From the NCBI GenBank assembly GCA_911728455.2, contig OU452219.1, positions 18,755,397-18,819,396 of the forward strand: a stretch of DNA of 64,000 nt. Direction: 5' to 3'. The position numbers and the translations under genes were made by a program. Numbering within the stretch: position 1 is the first letter of the stretch; the number at the start of each line of letters is the position of its first letter. This document shows, piece after piece, positions 13,711-24,756 of this stretch. Source of the DNA: Marthasterias glacialis. Its lineage: Eukaryota > Echinodermata > Asteroidea > Forcipulatida > Asteriidae. The notes below the pieces were generated by a model. The model ran no database searches. It worked only from the letters and a program-made list of their open reading frames with translations, and had not been told where the DNA came from.

Positions 13711-15030
13711 CGAATAAGTATTCAAACTCTTCATCTGGTATAAGTACATGTAAAATGTTGAGCATAAATGTATATGTTCATTTTTTAAATATAAATTCTA
13801 AAATTGAGCCAATTTGGGTCTGGCTTTGGTTGCCTAATTCAGCTGCAAATTTTGCAAGTGTTCTTTGCAGCCAAAGTCTTACTTACATAGCGTATAGATT
13901 CTTATGTGGAAAACCAGCCAATGGTTCTGTTTTCTGTTATTAAGTCCCTAATACATTGGTAAAGTTAACATCAGGAAAATTAAAGTTGACGAGCGGTTAA
14001 TGTTTCAAACAGTTTAAAAAGTGATTTACTTTTCTGTGCTGGCAAGTATTTCGATGGGGTTCATTGTCATGAATGGCTAACGCGTTGACCACGTAGTGGA
14101 CTATTTGTCAGTAACATGACAAAATTTTATTGTTTGTGTAAAAAATGAAGAAAAAAAAATCACAAGATTGTATAATATATATGTTTATTTATTGGTCAGC
14201 TGTGTTAACATGATTATTAATGTAGGAAGCAGTAAAACAAATGTGTCCGTTGTGACGGTAAGAAACAAGATTATGTGCATTAAGATGAAATAGAATATGA
14301 TGAAATTAAAACAGAGTTTTATGTAATAACCGAATGACATTTCCCTCTATTTATTTTGGTAGTTACATATAAAATATTTGACTGAATTGCACTGAATTTT
14401 TTACTGGGATACGCGACTTGGACTTAGTGTTATACCATGCCCAATATGTGGCTAGGGGAGCCCCCCACCCCCCAAATAATCCTATACTCTACCACTCTTC
14501 CCCTTTTGTACAGAAGTACAGCCCGTCCCCAACCCATATCGAGCATCAAATGATAAAATATACTCAAACATTATTGAAGTTTTCTACTTTAAATTAAGTA
14601 ATTCAACAGAGTTAAAAATAAACTATTTAAGTCATGATTTAGGCGAGTTTATTCTGATGAAACTTGTTAGCTGCAAAATTACATCTTTCTGGTTGAAATA
14701 GAAAAAAATGTCTCCGTTAACCCATGACTTCAGGAGATTTGAGACTACACCAGACTGTCGGTGATTACGCCATTTTTTTTACTTTTTTAAAGGTGTGGCG
14801 GGGGGGGGGGGGGGTGATGTAGAGTGCTTATTCGTAAATGACAATAAAAAAAACCATGTGTATTATAGATTATACAAGATGGCATTTACATGATGTCATT
14901 CTGAGTGCAAATACATATTTTAATACTTGTAAATTTACTCTGGCATTGGTGGGAATAGTTGAATAAAAAATGCAGTGTTTTACAATGCACAATGACAAAA
15001 ATGCATAACTACCCTCAGGTTGTATCGTAT
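13323..15030. other. No gene seen
   Basis: Low-complexity rich: a T run at about 13679-13703 and a G run at about 14801-14813. No exon or RNA gene is supported. Confidence 0.45.
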
Positions 15031-15215
15031 ACTTGGGGCGTGATCCCTGGTTGTATGGCAGTTTCAGGTTGAATGGCTTCTAACTGGCACCCCCCAAACA
15101 AAGATATTGACAAAATAGGGAAAGTGCCATCATAGGGCTAGATATTTCAGTTGGTAGAGTGCGGGCATTTTCTTCCAGAGGTCGCAGGTTCAAATCCCGT
15201 TCTAGTCCATTTTTC
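15030..15215 (+). mobile_element. tRNA-derived repeat, family 2
   Basis: A tRNA-like segment with an A-box like TTTCAGTTGGTAGAGTG and a B-box GGTTCAAATCC lies at about 15138-15210, preceded by a body containing GGTTGAATGGCTTCTAACTGGCACCC. Related copies occur at 19875-20010 (minus) and at 59105-59475 as an inverted pair. The degenerate stems and repetition argue against a functional tRNA. Confidence 0.7.
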
Positions 15216-15899
15216 TTTGTTCACTCAAAAAGGCTCACAATAGCATAAATAGGTATAATAGAAGATTGGTCTGCACCATGTTAAGACATCTAATCAAAGC
15301 TTACACTTTACTTGCAGACAAGCAATGTTGTTATCCCAAAGAAACAAAAAGTGGACACCACTTTAAATTGTGTACAGTGTTTTCCAATGGCACTAAAAGG
15401 AAAGAAAAACAGAGGAAAATTGGCTGAGATGCTGTGTATCTGAGTAAAAATGGCAATAAAGCTTGCTGACAAACTGCAATGATAAGACTCAATAGAAAAT
15501 ATTTAAAACTTTTCTTGGTGGGATTCGGTGTCAACATTTATCAACAATAACGTTTACAAGCGTTTAAGAGGTGCTATTCAAATCAAGTAGTAACGGTGCT
15601 CTACAGCTCTCTGTCCAGCCAAAGGTATTTCTGAAACCGTCCCAGCTTTAAATGCAGAGCAGGCGACCGAAGTGAACAATATGTAGCTTCTCCATCACAG
15701 TTAAACATCATTGGTATTCATGCACTCCTTCGGGATTACATGCAATAACAGATAGTGTAATACTCAAGGAAAGCAGAGCTGTGAGCGAAATTTAAACTCA
15801 ATTCTGATGACTCGGCCAACAGAAGTCGAGTCTCGAATGAGAAAGTCCAGATTACACCGCACATAAAAATTGAAAATCATTGATTAGTCAAATTTTTGA

Positions 15900-16165
15900 A
15901 AAGTGTTAAAATGATAAAACTTTTTTTTTTTTCAAACACACATCACCCATTATCCATGGCACCCCAGGCTTACTTTAAAACTTATCCCTAAATCATTCTC
16001 AATGCCCTGGGGAGCATATGAGGTAATGAAGTCCGTGCAGATGTCCATTTTCAATCCTGGAACAGAGGCAATTTACGCTTAAGAGTCTTGCTCAAGAGAA
16101 CAAGCAGCATGAACAGCAACAACTGGGATTTATTTAGCCTACTGTGTGTTGACACTCTGCCCGTC
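15900..16165 (-). mobile_element. Degraded SINE body (tRNA-Leu-derived family)
   Basis: Minus-strand remnants of the SINE body seen at 1998-2365: a segment containing TTGAGCAAGACTCTTAAG followed by CTCCCCAGGGCATTGAGAA. It lies immediately downstream of the FBXO28 stop codon. Confidence 0.5.
16129..16134 (-). terminator. Candidate FBXO28 polyadenylation signal
   Basis: AATAAA on the minus strand, about 80 bases after the FBXO28 stop codon. It lies inside a SINE remnant, so it is only a candidate. Confidence 0.35.
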
Positions 16166-16213
16166 ATCAGGATGATAAATATAGCATTTTTATAATTATG
16201 AGAAATATCCGCA

Positions 16214-16605
16214 TCAAACGGTCCTGGCTTTTTTGGGTGTGACTTCGTCACTAAACTCTTCTTCATCAACGTCCTCCGACACAGATTTCCGTTTCCCGTG
16301 ATCATTACCTACGGTCAGCTCCAGTGGTAGGTCAAAGCTCATGGTATATCGGTTCAGCTTCTCCTCCAGAAGAGCCAGCCGCAGCTCTTGACTGACTATA
16401 CTCTGGCCCTGCTCGGCGATTGTGTTCCTGAGTTCCAAAATAACTTGCTCCTGCTGCAGGATCTTCTGACCCTGCTCGGAGATGAACTTGCGGTGGGCGA
16501 GGCAGGTGCTGACCTTCCTGTTGACCGAGGCGATGAAGGAGTCGCGCTTCTTCAGGCCTGACTTTAGTTCCATCATCTGTTTGAAGATGGTGTTTGTTGG
16601 AAGAA
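16214..16605 (-). CDS. FBXO28: FBXO28 coding exon 4 (last)
   Basis: The acceptor is CTGTTCCAG before the exon, entered in phase 1. It encodes residues 215-344: a coiled coil rich in EQGQ motifs, then an acidic patch and the basic C-terminus, ending in TGA at 16214. Confidence 0.9.
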
Positions 16606-19600
16606 CTGGAACAGAGCAAAATCAGATTTGTTAACTTTCTACTTCCAAATTCAGCAACCTCAAAAAAGTTTATCTATACCATGATGTAGCACTCAATCCA
16701 AACTATGTTGTATGCCTAGTCCTAAAATGACAGAATAAGTAGACAGTGCAGGCTAAAACAAGTGTATAAATAGCCCCTATATGATTAAGACAGCTACATG
16801 ATAAAAACAACCTACATGCACGACTGGAATTACACAGAGGATTGAGGTCATGGCCTCCGTTGGCCTGGACTTGGCCTTGGTGCCCCTTCAAACGTTTTCC
16901 ATAGGCTGAAAGATTTTCCAAAGAAAGTGCCCTTTGCAAAATGTAAATGGCCTTGCCCTCTCAAAGATGAAATTCCAGGCCGGTACACGTACAAGAATTC
17001 ACAGTAAGAAGGTTAAAAGGAGGCATCAAGAAAAATGAAGTATAATAACATGGGTTCCTTAACAAGTTGGCGCTGGCCGACGTGCATCCACGAAAATATT
17101 TTTTGCGCCAGCAAACAGGCGATGCTGAAACACAACATTGTAAAAAAATCGGAATGCCAGAAGAAAGGTCACCTGGACATTCCACTGCTGAACGTGCACA
17201 GAGCACGAGCATGCAGTGTCATGCTTCGTTTCACCCACACAAACAGGACAGATGGCGCTCAATGTTTGGGCTACTGTGCAGATGTTTTTCTGTCATCCCC
17301 CGATTCTAGACCTTTGTCATTTTGTTCCAAGAAGAGGATTACGAGATATAGAGAGGCTTCCACCATTGTTCAGTCATTGTATTTCAGCTCAATGGAGGCA
17401 AGTCAGCGTGAATCGGGGATCCAGCCTTGGTTTCGGAATTAGTACCAATCGTAGGCCGTGGTACATGGCTGAGGTTTTGCAATTTACGGTGCAAGAATTT
17501 GACATTTTCTCGATAGAGAAAACAAAAATGCAATGTAGAGAATCTTTGCTCTCTTGGTTTTGTCAAGTAAGGGTTTCTTTGCGCCAGGGGTTCTCTCAAA
17601 ACAAAAATGATTCCGGCAATTCCGAGAAAATAAAAAATGGAAGATCCCTGGCAGCAACTGGTCAAAAACTGTTAAGCAGCTGCTAACTTGCTGTTTTGTC
17701 TTTTAAAGGCAAAGTATACCTTTGGTTTTTGGAACCGTACGTTTGCCTTAATGCTATATAATTGTAGATATATACCATAAAACTAACCTGTGTAAATTTC
17801 ATTTCAAAAGGTGGCAGCGTTTTTGAGATATCGCCAAAAATCTGGAGCGGTTGCGTTCACGCAGAAGAAGTATCCGTCATTGGAAGACACATTCTGAGAA
17901 GCGTTACGGCCATAACGCTTCTCAGATTCAAGTTTTTTGGGGATAAAAAGTGATATATTTTTCCATAACTGCAGTACTTCGAAGTGAAACGTTTCTCAAA
18001 ATGCATTATACTATCCAAAGCTGCTGTACTCCTTATCAAGTAAGTTTTTATTGCCAAAGATTTTCAGAGTCATTACCAAACGTATGCAATGCCTTTAAGA
18101 CTTACCATCACTTGAAAAACAGGGTGGTACTTGAAGCGGCCTTTTCTTTTTAAGGGTAGGTACAATTTCCTCATCAAAATGTTCAATGGCCATTGACGAG
18201 ATATCCCTAAGTTCCCTGAGGAGTTCGGACATCGGCTGCAGATTCTTGGTGTGTTGGACGTGATAAAGTACTGAGAAGGCTTCATCGATAACCTTAGAAT
18301 ACAGAGAGAATTTATGGTATTTTTTTACCTCAGTTTGACATACACAGTATGAACTCAACACTCCCTAGGCCTTTTTGCTTGTAGGTGACTGTAATCCTCC
18401 AATGGCCTCCTCTCCTATGTCAGTTCACACCAACATGTTTGGACTTGGGTAAGATTGGAATGCCTGACCCAATGATGAGCAATTGTTAATTTGGGGCTAC
18501 AGCCCTCATCAGTCCTTCTGAATCCTTCATTTTGGCAAAGAGGATATAGAAGGATTTGGGAGAGTAAGGCCTTGTGTTCAATTTGCCACCTGTACCACAA
18601 AATATAAAGTGCATGTTGCAAGGTAATTCAAGATAAGCCTAAGCCTGGGCCTAATTTCATGGCGCTGCTTACGACAGGATTCTGTGCTTACGGCGCCCTG
18701 TAAAGCATGTATTTCTATGGGCTGCACCAGGGGGTAATCACAGAATTTCATGATAAGCAGTGACATGAAGTTGGGCCATGCAGTAGGAAAAAAACCACCA
18801 TCAAAACATAAAGCGATAATGTGATAGTAAAAACACCTTCACAAATCCAATTAAGTATGAGAACATTATTTACACAATGGGAGTCTAGGTGGCAGCAGAC
18901 TTAACAGGCACACCCATTGTTCCAGGAAATGTGCACATGCTCAGACTACACAAACAATGGAAATTTACCTGTTAAGTCTGCTGCCACCTAGTGTTCCAAA
19001 GTTTCCCAGTAGAGACTTAAAGTACAAACATTAAACAACATCCTGACAGATCTACCAGACCTTCGTTTTTAAGAAGCGCGATTCAATTAAGCCCCTAACG
19101 CGCTCCTGAGCTTGGTTGGTTTCAGGTGCCCAATTTACAGCGCAATGGCTACCGATGTACAATATGAGCGATCACACAGGGTACCAATTAAACATGGATA
19201 ATGAAAGGGCCTTTCCCAATGCATTGCAAGCAGTGAGACCTGCCATGCCTGGAAGTGATGTACGATGACTTTGCCATCCCCCCCCCCCAATTTTAAGAAA
19301 ATTCCGCTTCTGCTGCTGCTATCTAGATTTAGTCCATTGCACCAGATATACTTAGAATACTGTCAAAACCAACACACAGTACCTTTCCTGGGATAAAACA
19401 GCACAGCTGCAGGTCAATGTACTTGCTGTATGTCATGGAAAGAAGGGAGAGTCGTGTCTCCACGGCAGACAGAATTTCGCAGCGTCTGGCCAGAGGGTGC
19501 TCTCTCCTCTCGGACTCTCGCTTGGGCAGTTGAGACTTCAGATTCTTGAAGCATTTAGAATGATACCGTTCCAGTTGTCGACTCCCATGATTGAGCATGT

Positions 19601-20411
19601 CCTGACATACCCTGTTGAAATGTCTGCACACCTGTACAGAGAGGGGAGTGAAATAGCTATAAGCGACAGTCAGGCTACTAGTCATTTTGTGATATAAGCG
19701 TTATCATTTCATTGTTACAACCCTTGTTCCTTGAACCAATGTCATTCTCAAAACCATCTCTGGTGGCCACAAAACAAGGGCACAATTTGGCTTGGGTACA
19801 CCTTTTTGAGTATCAAGCGATAAACCACAAGGGAAACTGACTGGGTAAATTGTTAAATCAATTTCTGGGTGAACAAAGAAAAATTTACTGGGGTGGGATT
19901 TGAACCTGCGACCACCTGCTTAACGTACCAACACTCTGCCAACTGAGCTATCCAGCCCTAATGTTTGCGGTCTCCCTATTTTGTCAATATCTTTACTCAG
20001 GCAAAGATATTGACAAAAAAACTATTTATGGCACAACGATGCCGAGTTGCGAGTGTGGTTGTTTTCAGTCAACCACTTTGGGGGGGGGGGATTGCACTCT
20101 CTGGGGTAAACTGTAGAGGGCGCTGCAAATCGCCCTTATTAATTAGCTGTTTAATAAAAACTGGGCGGGTACACGATTGATACATATACCTACCCTCATC
20201 TTACCAGTCTCAATTCACTGATGTAGGAGTAAGATACACAGTGAAGGATCTGTCGTAATATCAAGTCGGGCAGCTGAACAAGACTCGACCTTCCTGCCTC
20301 CCTCTCGGAGCTGGACTGCTGGCTCCCCTCTGCACAGCATCTTGCTTTTGTCATGCTCTCTTCACTCATCTTTGTTAAGTCCTTGTTGGCGTTAATAAGA
20401 TGTTGCTGCAT
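16214..20411 (-). CDS. FBXO28: F-box only protein 28 (substrate adaptor for SCF ubiquitin ligase)
   Basis: FBXO28 links substrates to the SKP1-CUL1 ubiquitin ligase in the nucleus (known for the vertebrate family). Four coding exons join to 344 codons, close to human FBXO28 (about 368). Visible features are: the F-box at about residues 44-90 (VQLPDLILRQILHCVS then ISELRL, then VCRHFNRVC); the family block with LPKRESERR, ETRLSLLSMTY and CCFIPGKVIDE at about 100-156; LRELRDISSMA with FDEEIVPTLK at about 175-200; a glutamine-rich coiled coil at about 245-295; and an acidic then basic tail ending TPKKARTV, a likely nuclear signal. The intron phases are 0, 0 and 1. The first ATG (20411) directly follows an in-frame TGA. 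An alternative start is 20369 (MSEES), and a CAG at about 20406 could instead be an acceptor for an unseen upstream exon. The gene is divergent from the SANT-PPC gene. Confidence 0.93.
16840..16978 (+). repeat. Dispersed repeat, GGCCTCCGTTG family
   Basis: Matches 27665-27830 closely (ATGGCCTCCGTTG, TTGGCCTTGGTGCCCCTTC, AGTGCCCTTTGCAAAATG). More distant copies lie at about 3690-3800 and 42570-42600 (both minus) and perhaps 33100-33270. It lies inside FBXO28 intron 3. Confidence 0.65.
17175..17625 (+). repeat. Dispersed repeat, about 450 bp, copy 1 of 3
   Basis: Shares long blocks with 63145-63600 and a shorter region at 36225-36545: GAGAGGCTTCCACCATTGT, CAGCCTTGGTTT, CACAAACAGGACAGATGGC. The open frames in it (up to 156 codons) are not conserved as protein between the copies. 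Confidence 0.7.
17893..17926. repeat. Perfect 14-bp hairpin
   Basis: TCTGAGAAGCGTTA and its exact reverse complement flank a 6-base loop, inside FBXO28 intron 3. It is probably part of an unnamed repeat. Confidence 0.65.
18106..18292 (-). CDS. FBXO28: FBXO28 coding exon 3
   Basis: The acceptor is TATTCTAAG, and the donor is ATG then GTAAGTC (phase 1). It encodes VIDEAFSVLYHV to FSSDG, including the conserved LRELRDISSMA block. An earlier weaker donor (CAA then GTACC) would shorten the exon, but GTAAGT is the better site. Confidence 0.88.
18646..18777. mobile_element. MITE, GGGCCTAATTTCATGG family
   Basis: Terminal inverted repeats begin GGGCCTAATTTCATGG on the left and are mirrored by the TTCATGATAAGCAGTGACATG side and GGGCC on the right. 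Relatives lie at 27193-27388, 34148-34262, 50766-50903, 53643-53839 and 63905 to the window end. It lies in FBXO28 intron 2. Confidence 0.65.
18876..19009. mobile_element. MITE with GGTGGCAGCAGACTTA inverted repeats
   Basis: The arms CTAGGTGGCAGCAGACTTAA and its exact reverse complement lie at about 18885-18904 and 18972-18991, inside outer ends resembling AATGGGAGACTTT. The same arrangement is at 57184-57313, and the outer ends are shared with 47763-47880. It lies in FBXO28 intron 2. Confidence 0.75.
19383..19631 (-). CDS. FBXO28: FBXO28 coding exon 2
   Basis: 83 codons, phase 0 at both ends. The acceptor is CTCTGTACAG, and the donor is AAAG then GTACTG. It carries the most diagnostic FBXO28 block (LERYHSKC, LPKRESERREHPLARR, AVETRLSLLSMTY, CCFIPGK). 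Confidence 0.93.
19875..20010 (-). mobile_element. tRNA-derived repeat, family 2
   Basis: On the minus strand: AGGGCTGGATAGCTCAGTTG (A-box region) and GGTTCAAATCC (B-box). It is followed on the plus strand by a small palindrome around CAAAGATATTGACAAA. It lies in FBXO28 intron 1. Confidence 0.65.
20205..20411 (-). CDS. FBXO28: FBXO28 coding exon 1
   Basis: Encodes the N-terminus and the first half of the F-box (SSLVQLPDLILRQILHCVS, ISELRL). The donor is CTG then GTAAGATG, phase 0. The 5' limit is uncertain (see the gene entry). Confidence 0.82.
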
Positions 20412-22740
20412 TCAACAAATGCCAAATTTAAAAAGGAAAAAAAAAACAAGAAGGAAAAGAAAGACAAAAAACATTAATGACAGGAAGTACTATGAAGGCT
20501 CAGAGATTGAACAGGGGATGTGCAATAGAATTATTGTAGTAGGGTACTGTTACTTATAAAAAAGAAATAACCAGGATTCAACTGCGCAATATTTGTGTAA
20601 GAGGCAGTTAGCGTAGTCCACCCAGCTACGTGGAAGTTGTCGAAATATTTAGTAAAATACTACAGCAGGCCTAATTTAATACCTTATGATGTCAGCTAGT
20701 CGTGTAGGCAGCAAAGAGGGCACTTTACGATCTGCCGACGAAATATCGTTTCACATCATTTACTGCGGCCCGTCATGCCTGTAAATGTCCACTGCCACTT
20801 TGGTAGGCCTATATTATGAAAATGAAAAAAAGCATTTTTTTTTTACATAGATTAATAAGATAGTAGTAGTAATACCGTTACGTTAGTAATAAATAAAACG
20901 CAACTTACAACATGGACAATTAAACATAGATATAGTTTCGCTTTCATCCATAAATCTGCATGGAATAACATCCTCTTGGAAGTCTTGACTAACTATAACT
21001 ACACACTAAAATATTCTCGTTTAAATTAACACTAAAAAGTAACGCAGTAACACTAAACACAACTACTACTTACTAAAAAGACAGTGGTACTACAGAAGTA
21101 ACTTAGGCCTGTGTGTGTTAACAACAAAAACAACAAAACAAAAGGTCCACCCAGAATATTGCTGGAGTACTTCTAATAAGTAGCTAGTGGTGGTAGCAGC
21201 GTGATCCTGTTTACCTGAAAAAGGAAGTGGGGTTCCTATTCATCGAAAAACACCGGGCAAATATCAGAAAAACACCCGGAAATCGCCAAAAACAAAAACA
21301 GAAATTCTCGAAATTACGGGAAAACAGTTTTTCGACGAACAGCTGCTAAGTGAGGCTGGATTCTGTGTATACTAACTATACTGTATACGTCACAGGGGGT
21401 TGTGTTCGTTAACGAGAATAAGTATCCGAAGTAATAATCACTATTTTAAACTTCTTCAAGTCCACTGATAGCTATGTGGCAGCCGCCAGATATTTTTGTG
21501 GCGGCCGCCACATTAATTTTGACAAAAAAACAATTTTACCTCTTATCTCCTAATAATAATGCTTTATTTATTTATTTATTTTCCAACTCCATAGTGTTAT
21601 TATATTATGCTTATTATATTTGGTATCGAAAAATTATGAAAAACTTTTTATAAATACTGTCCAGATATTTTATCAGTTGAACGGCTTTATCTACAACAAC
21701 AACAAAAATAGTAATAACTGTACATAATTTTATAGAATAAAAACATTTTTTCTTCTTTTTATTTTGTGTTAAAAATTGAAATCATCGATAGAAGTGTGAT
21801 AAGATTTGAGGAAGTTTAATAAAGCTGAAGCAGCGAATACCTACTTCGGATACTTATTCAAGTTTAGGAAAACACCGATAAGAGCAAAACATAACCAGAT
21901 GCCCCCACCCCGTCCCCGGCCGATTTTCATTAGTTTTACGGTAGTTTTCCTGTATTTTCTGGTATTTCTTCGTTTTCCCGGTAGTTTTTGGTGCTTTATA
22001 GCAAACATTATAGTCCAAGAACCATGGATGAAAATGAATTAACTATACCACCCTTTGTTCAATGTGTTTTAGGGTATTTAATTTTAGATTGGTGCCCATT
22101 CTTCAAAGACTAACTAAAACAAGAATAATACAAAAGGGACTAGACCAGCCTTTAAATTCATTCATTCCGAAAATATTTGATAGAGGGCGCTATATAATGA
22201 ACACGAAAAGTGGATTTTTGTGAAAGGCTTCACAAAATCGCACCTTTCCTTCCCTGTGGCTTGTGCTTAACTTTCTGACCGGAAATTCGTTAAAAATATT
22301 AGCTGAAACCTGAAAAAAAGTCAACACGAATTATTCAGATGTAAGTTTCACAAACCTCTTTTTCGTTGTTTTATTCTGTAAGTCAGTTACCAACATACAT
22401 TTGTTTTGTCTTTTTATTAGATTAACAAAACACTGACTTGGGGGTCGTCAGTGCAGCTGCTGCACTGGACTGTCCTGCCCCTGAGCTGTGTGTGAAATTA
22501 TGACAGGAGTGCTGAGTACGACTGCCACTGGCATGTGGCAGTGACACAACACAATGAGTGACAATTTACTTTTTATGTTTTACTTTTAGTTTTAGTTTTA
22601 CAAATGTATATGCTGGTAATTTATGCCACTGCTGCTGATTACCTGCTGTTTGGCAGCATGCACCAGGCAGCCGCAGTGTAAACTATTTTTGTATATTGAT
22701 TGAGTAGACCCAGTCAGTGGGGCGCTGTACCTAGTATTAT
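20412..22740. other. Intergenic region between FBXO28 and the SANT-PPC gene (left part)
   Basis: Divergent intergenic DNA that should contain the FBXO28 promoter and any upstream 5' UTR exon. No exon is supported. A plain TATA or other core promoter could not be assigned with confidence. Confidence 0.4.
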
Positions 22741-23530
22741 ACTCCTTTTTTGTGAAATTTTGACTTGGACGGTCGTACTAGCTAGTACAACCGACCAAGT
22801 CAAAATATCAAAAAAGGAGTAGCCCTGTTCCGTCCCAACTTGACAATCGCCCCAACTATAGTTGGGACTGGTCCCAACTTGAGTGTTACAGTTGGGGCGC
22901 CCCAACTATAGTTGGGATTGCAGTAAATACAGGGTACCATTGGAACCAGTACCCCCCCCCCCCCACACAGAATGTGATAGGTCCGCACAAACGTCAACAC
23001 AATACTGAAAGTGTTAATGACAATGTTCATTTCTTTAATTATAAAAAAAAATTATACTAACGAAGTGGACAAAAATTTAAAAAAATAAAATAATGATAGT
23101 TATGAAGTTATTAAGACCACTTTATTCTAGTACTTGATAACATTTGAGACGAATTAGAAAGAGAATTTTGGTTTCCGAGAGAAGGAAATTAAATCCGTAC
23201 TTTGAGACTGAAAACGTTACCTGTCATCTGGTCACATATGATTGTGTCCGCCGTCAGAACCCTCTAAAAAAAAAGACACTTGTAACACACATGTTCTGTA
23301 TATAATTAATTATGACGAGTTAGCGGCCCAGAAGACTAAACGTTAGTACTACCAATCTATCAACCAATGGGCCTTTTCCAAACCTCGTCTTTAGCTCCGG
23401 CTCCTTTTCCGTGTAGAGCTGCACAGGTGATCCCAACTATAGTTGGGGCGCCCCAACTGTAACACTCAAGTTGGAACCAGTCCCAACTGTAGTTGGGGCG
23501 ATTGTCAAGTTGGGACGGAACAGCCCCAGT
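22741..23530. mobile_element. Foldback element with 94-bp inverted arms
   Basis: The arms at 22825-22918 and 23430-23523 are reverse complements with about two mismatches. Each arm contains inner palindromes built on CCCAACTATAGTTGGG (22851-22866, 22901-22916, 23432-23447). A second short hairpin at about 22743-22820 pairs ACTCCTTTTTT plus TTTTGACTTGG with its complement. No open frame of note lies between the arms, so it is a non-autonomous foldback or MITE-like element. Confidence 0.75.
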
Positions 23531-24218
23531 TACTTGGTCTACTGAGTGATTGAGTATAATGTACTGCCCTAGTGCTACTTCTACTCTACTGCTAGTGCTA
23601 GTGCTAGTGCTAGGTCATGCATGTAGGTGATGCCTTTCTCTTTGACGTAGACATGGTAGACGTGGCAAGGAGGAAAGATGCCGAATCCAAATACCATAAT
23701 TATGTTAATCCATTTTATATTTGAATTTTTATATAGTGACCAAAATGTGGTTTTAACTTAACGTTCTATTAACATAATAATTAATATTTACTATTCGGGT
23801 CCAGTGTCATATCATGGAATCTTAAATACTTAACATGTATCAGAGATTTTTCTCTTTTTACGTCACCAATATTCCCCTATTGCCAATAGGCAATTTTCAA
23901 CCAGGTCACAGGTAACCAAAAACCTTTTACCGATCTGCTGGAAAAAAATAATATATAACAAGATATTAAATAATGATAATAAAAGAATATAATGTCAATC
24001 AATTTTACTGCTGAACGGCTGATTTCCTATTTTTTTGTATTCATGTGTAGGCCTAAATTGTAGTAGTTAGTGTCTTAAAAAAAATAATGTCAAATTTTAG
24101 TGGGCTTAACTGTTTCCTCTTTTTTCACAATTTCCGATTTTATGCATACATGTCTGGCTAAAATAATAGACATTTAAGTTCTTAATAATTTGATAAAATA
24201 CATGTGTTTATACTGTAG
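23531..24218. other. Upstream flank of the SANT-PPC gene
   Basis: Contains a short (GCTAGT)n run at about 23591-23612. An acceptor-like ACTGTAG abuts the ATG at 24219, so a non-coding 5' exon probably lies upstream, perhaps in this stretch. It could not be located. Confidence 0.4.
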
Positions 24219-24756
24219 ATGGCTTGCAATACAACTCCAATCATGCCAGTAGAAGCCAAGTCGGCCTTTGAATTACAGATGATAGCTTCATGTAGTGGTA
24301 ATACCAACAATGTCCCACTCCCGGTCATGCCAATAGAAGTAAAGCCCAATGAAGACACTGGAAGAGGCGAGACGTGGTCTGAGGCCGACACCCGACACCT
24401 TATCTCTGTCTGGGCAGACCCAAGCATCCAGCGCCAGCTTCGCGGACTTTTCAGGAACAACACAGTGTATGATGAGATCTGTCGACGACTTAAAAGCTAC
24501 GGGGTGCACCGAACGCCGGCACAGTGCCGGAACAAGACCAAGAATCTCCGAAAGGGTTTTAGGGAGCTGAAGCTGAGAAATGGCCGATGTAGCAAGTCCA
24601 TCACAAGACAGTCCAGTATTTTTTACAAAGAGCTTGACAAAGTGTGGGGTCAGGATTTTTTGAACAACCCTCGTGAGTTCGAGTCCCAGGAGGCGCCACC
24701 TACTGAGTTAAAAGAAACAGATGAGTCTACAGAGTTATACGACGGCTGCATTTTGG
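24219..24756 (+). CDS. SANT-PPC exon 1 (SANT/trihelix domain)
   Basis: The ATG follows ACTGTAG directly. The exon carries residues 1-179 and the whole DNA-binding domain. The donor is TTTTGG then GTAAAG (phase 1). Confidence 0.85.

Noticed and set aside
17216..17686. 156-codon plus-strand open frame
   Set aside because: Lies in a dispersed repeat with copies at 36225-36545 and 63145-63600 in which the frame is not preserved.
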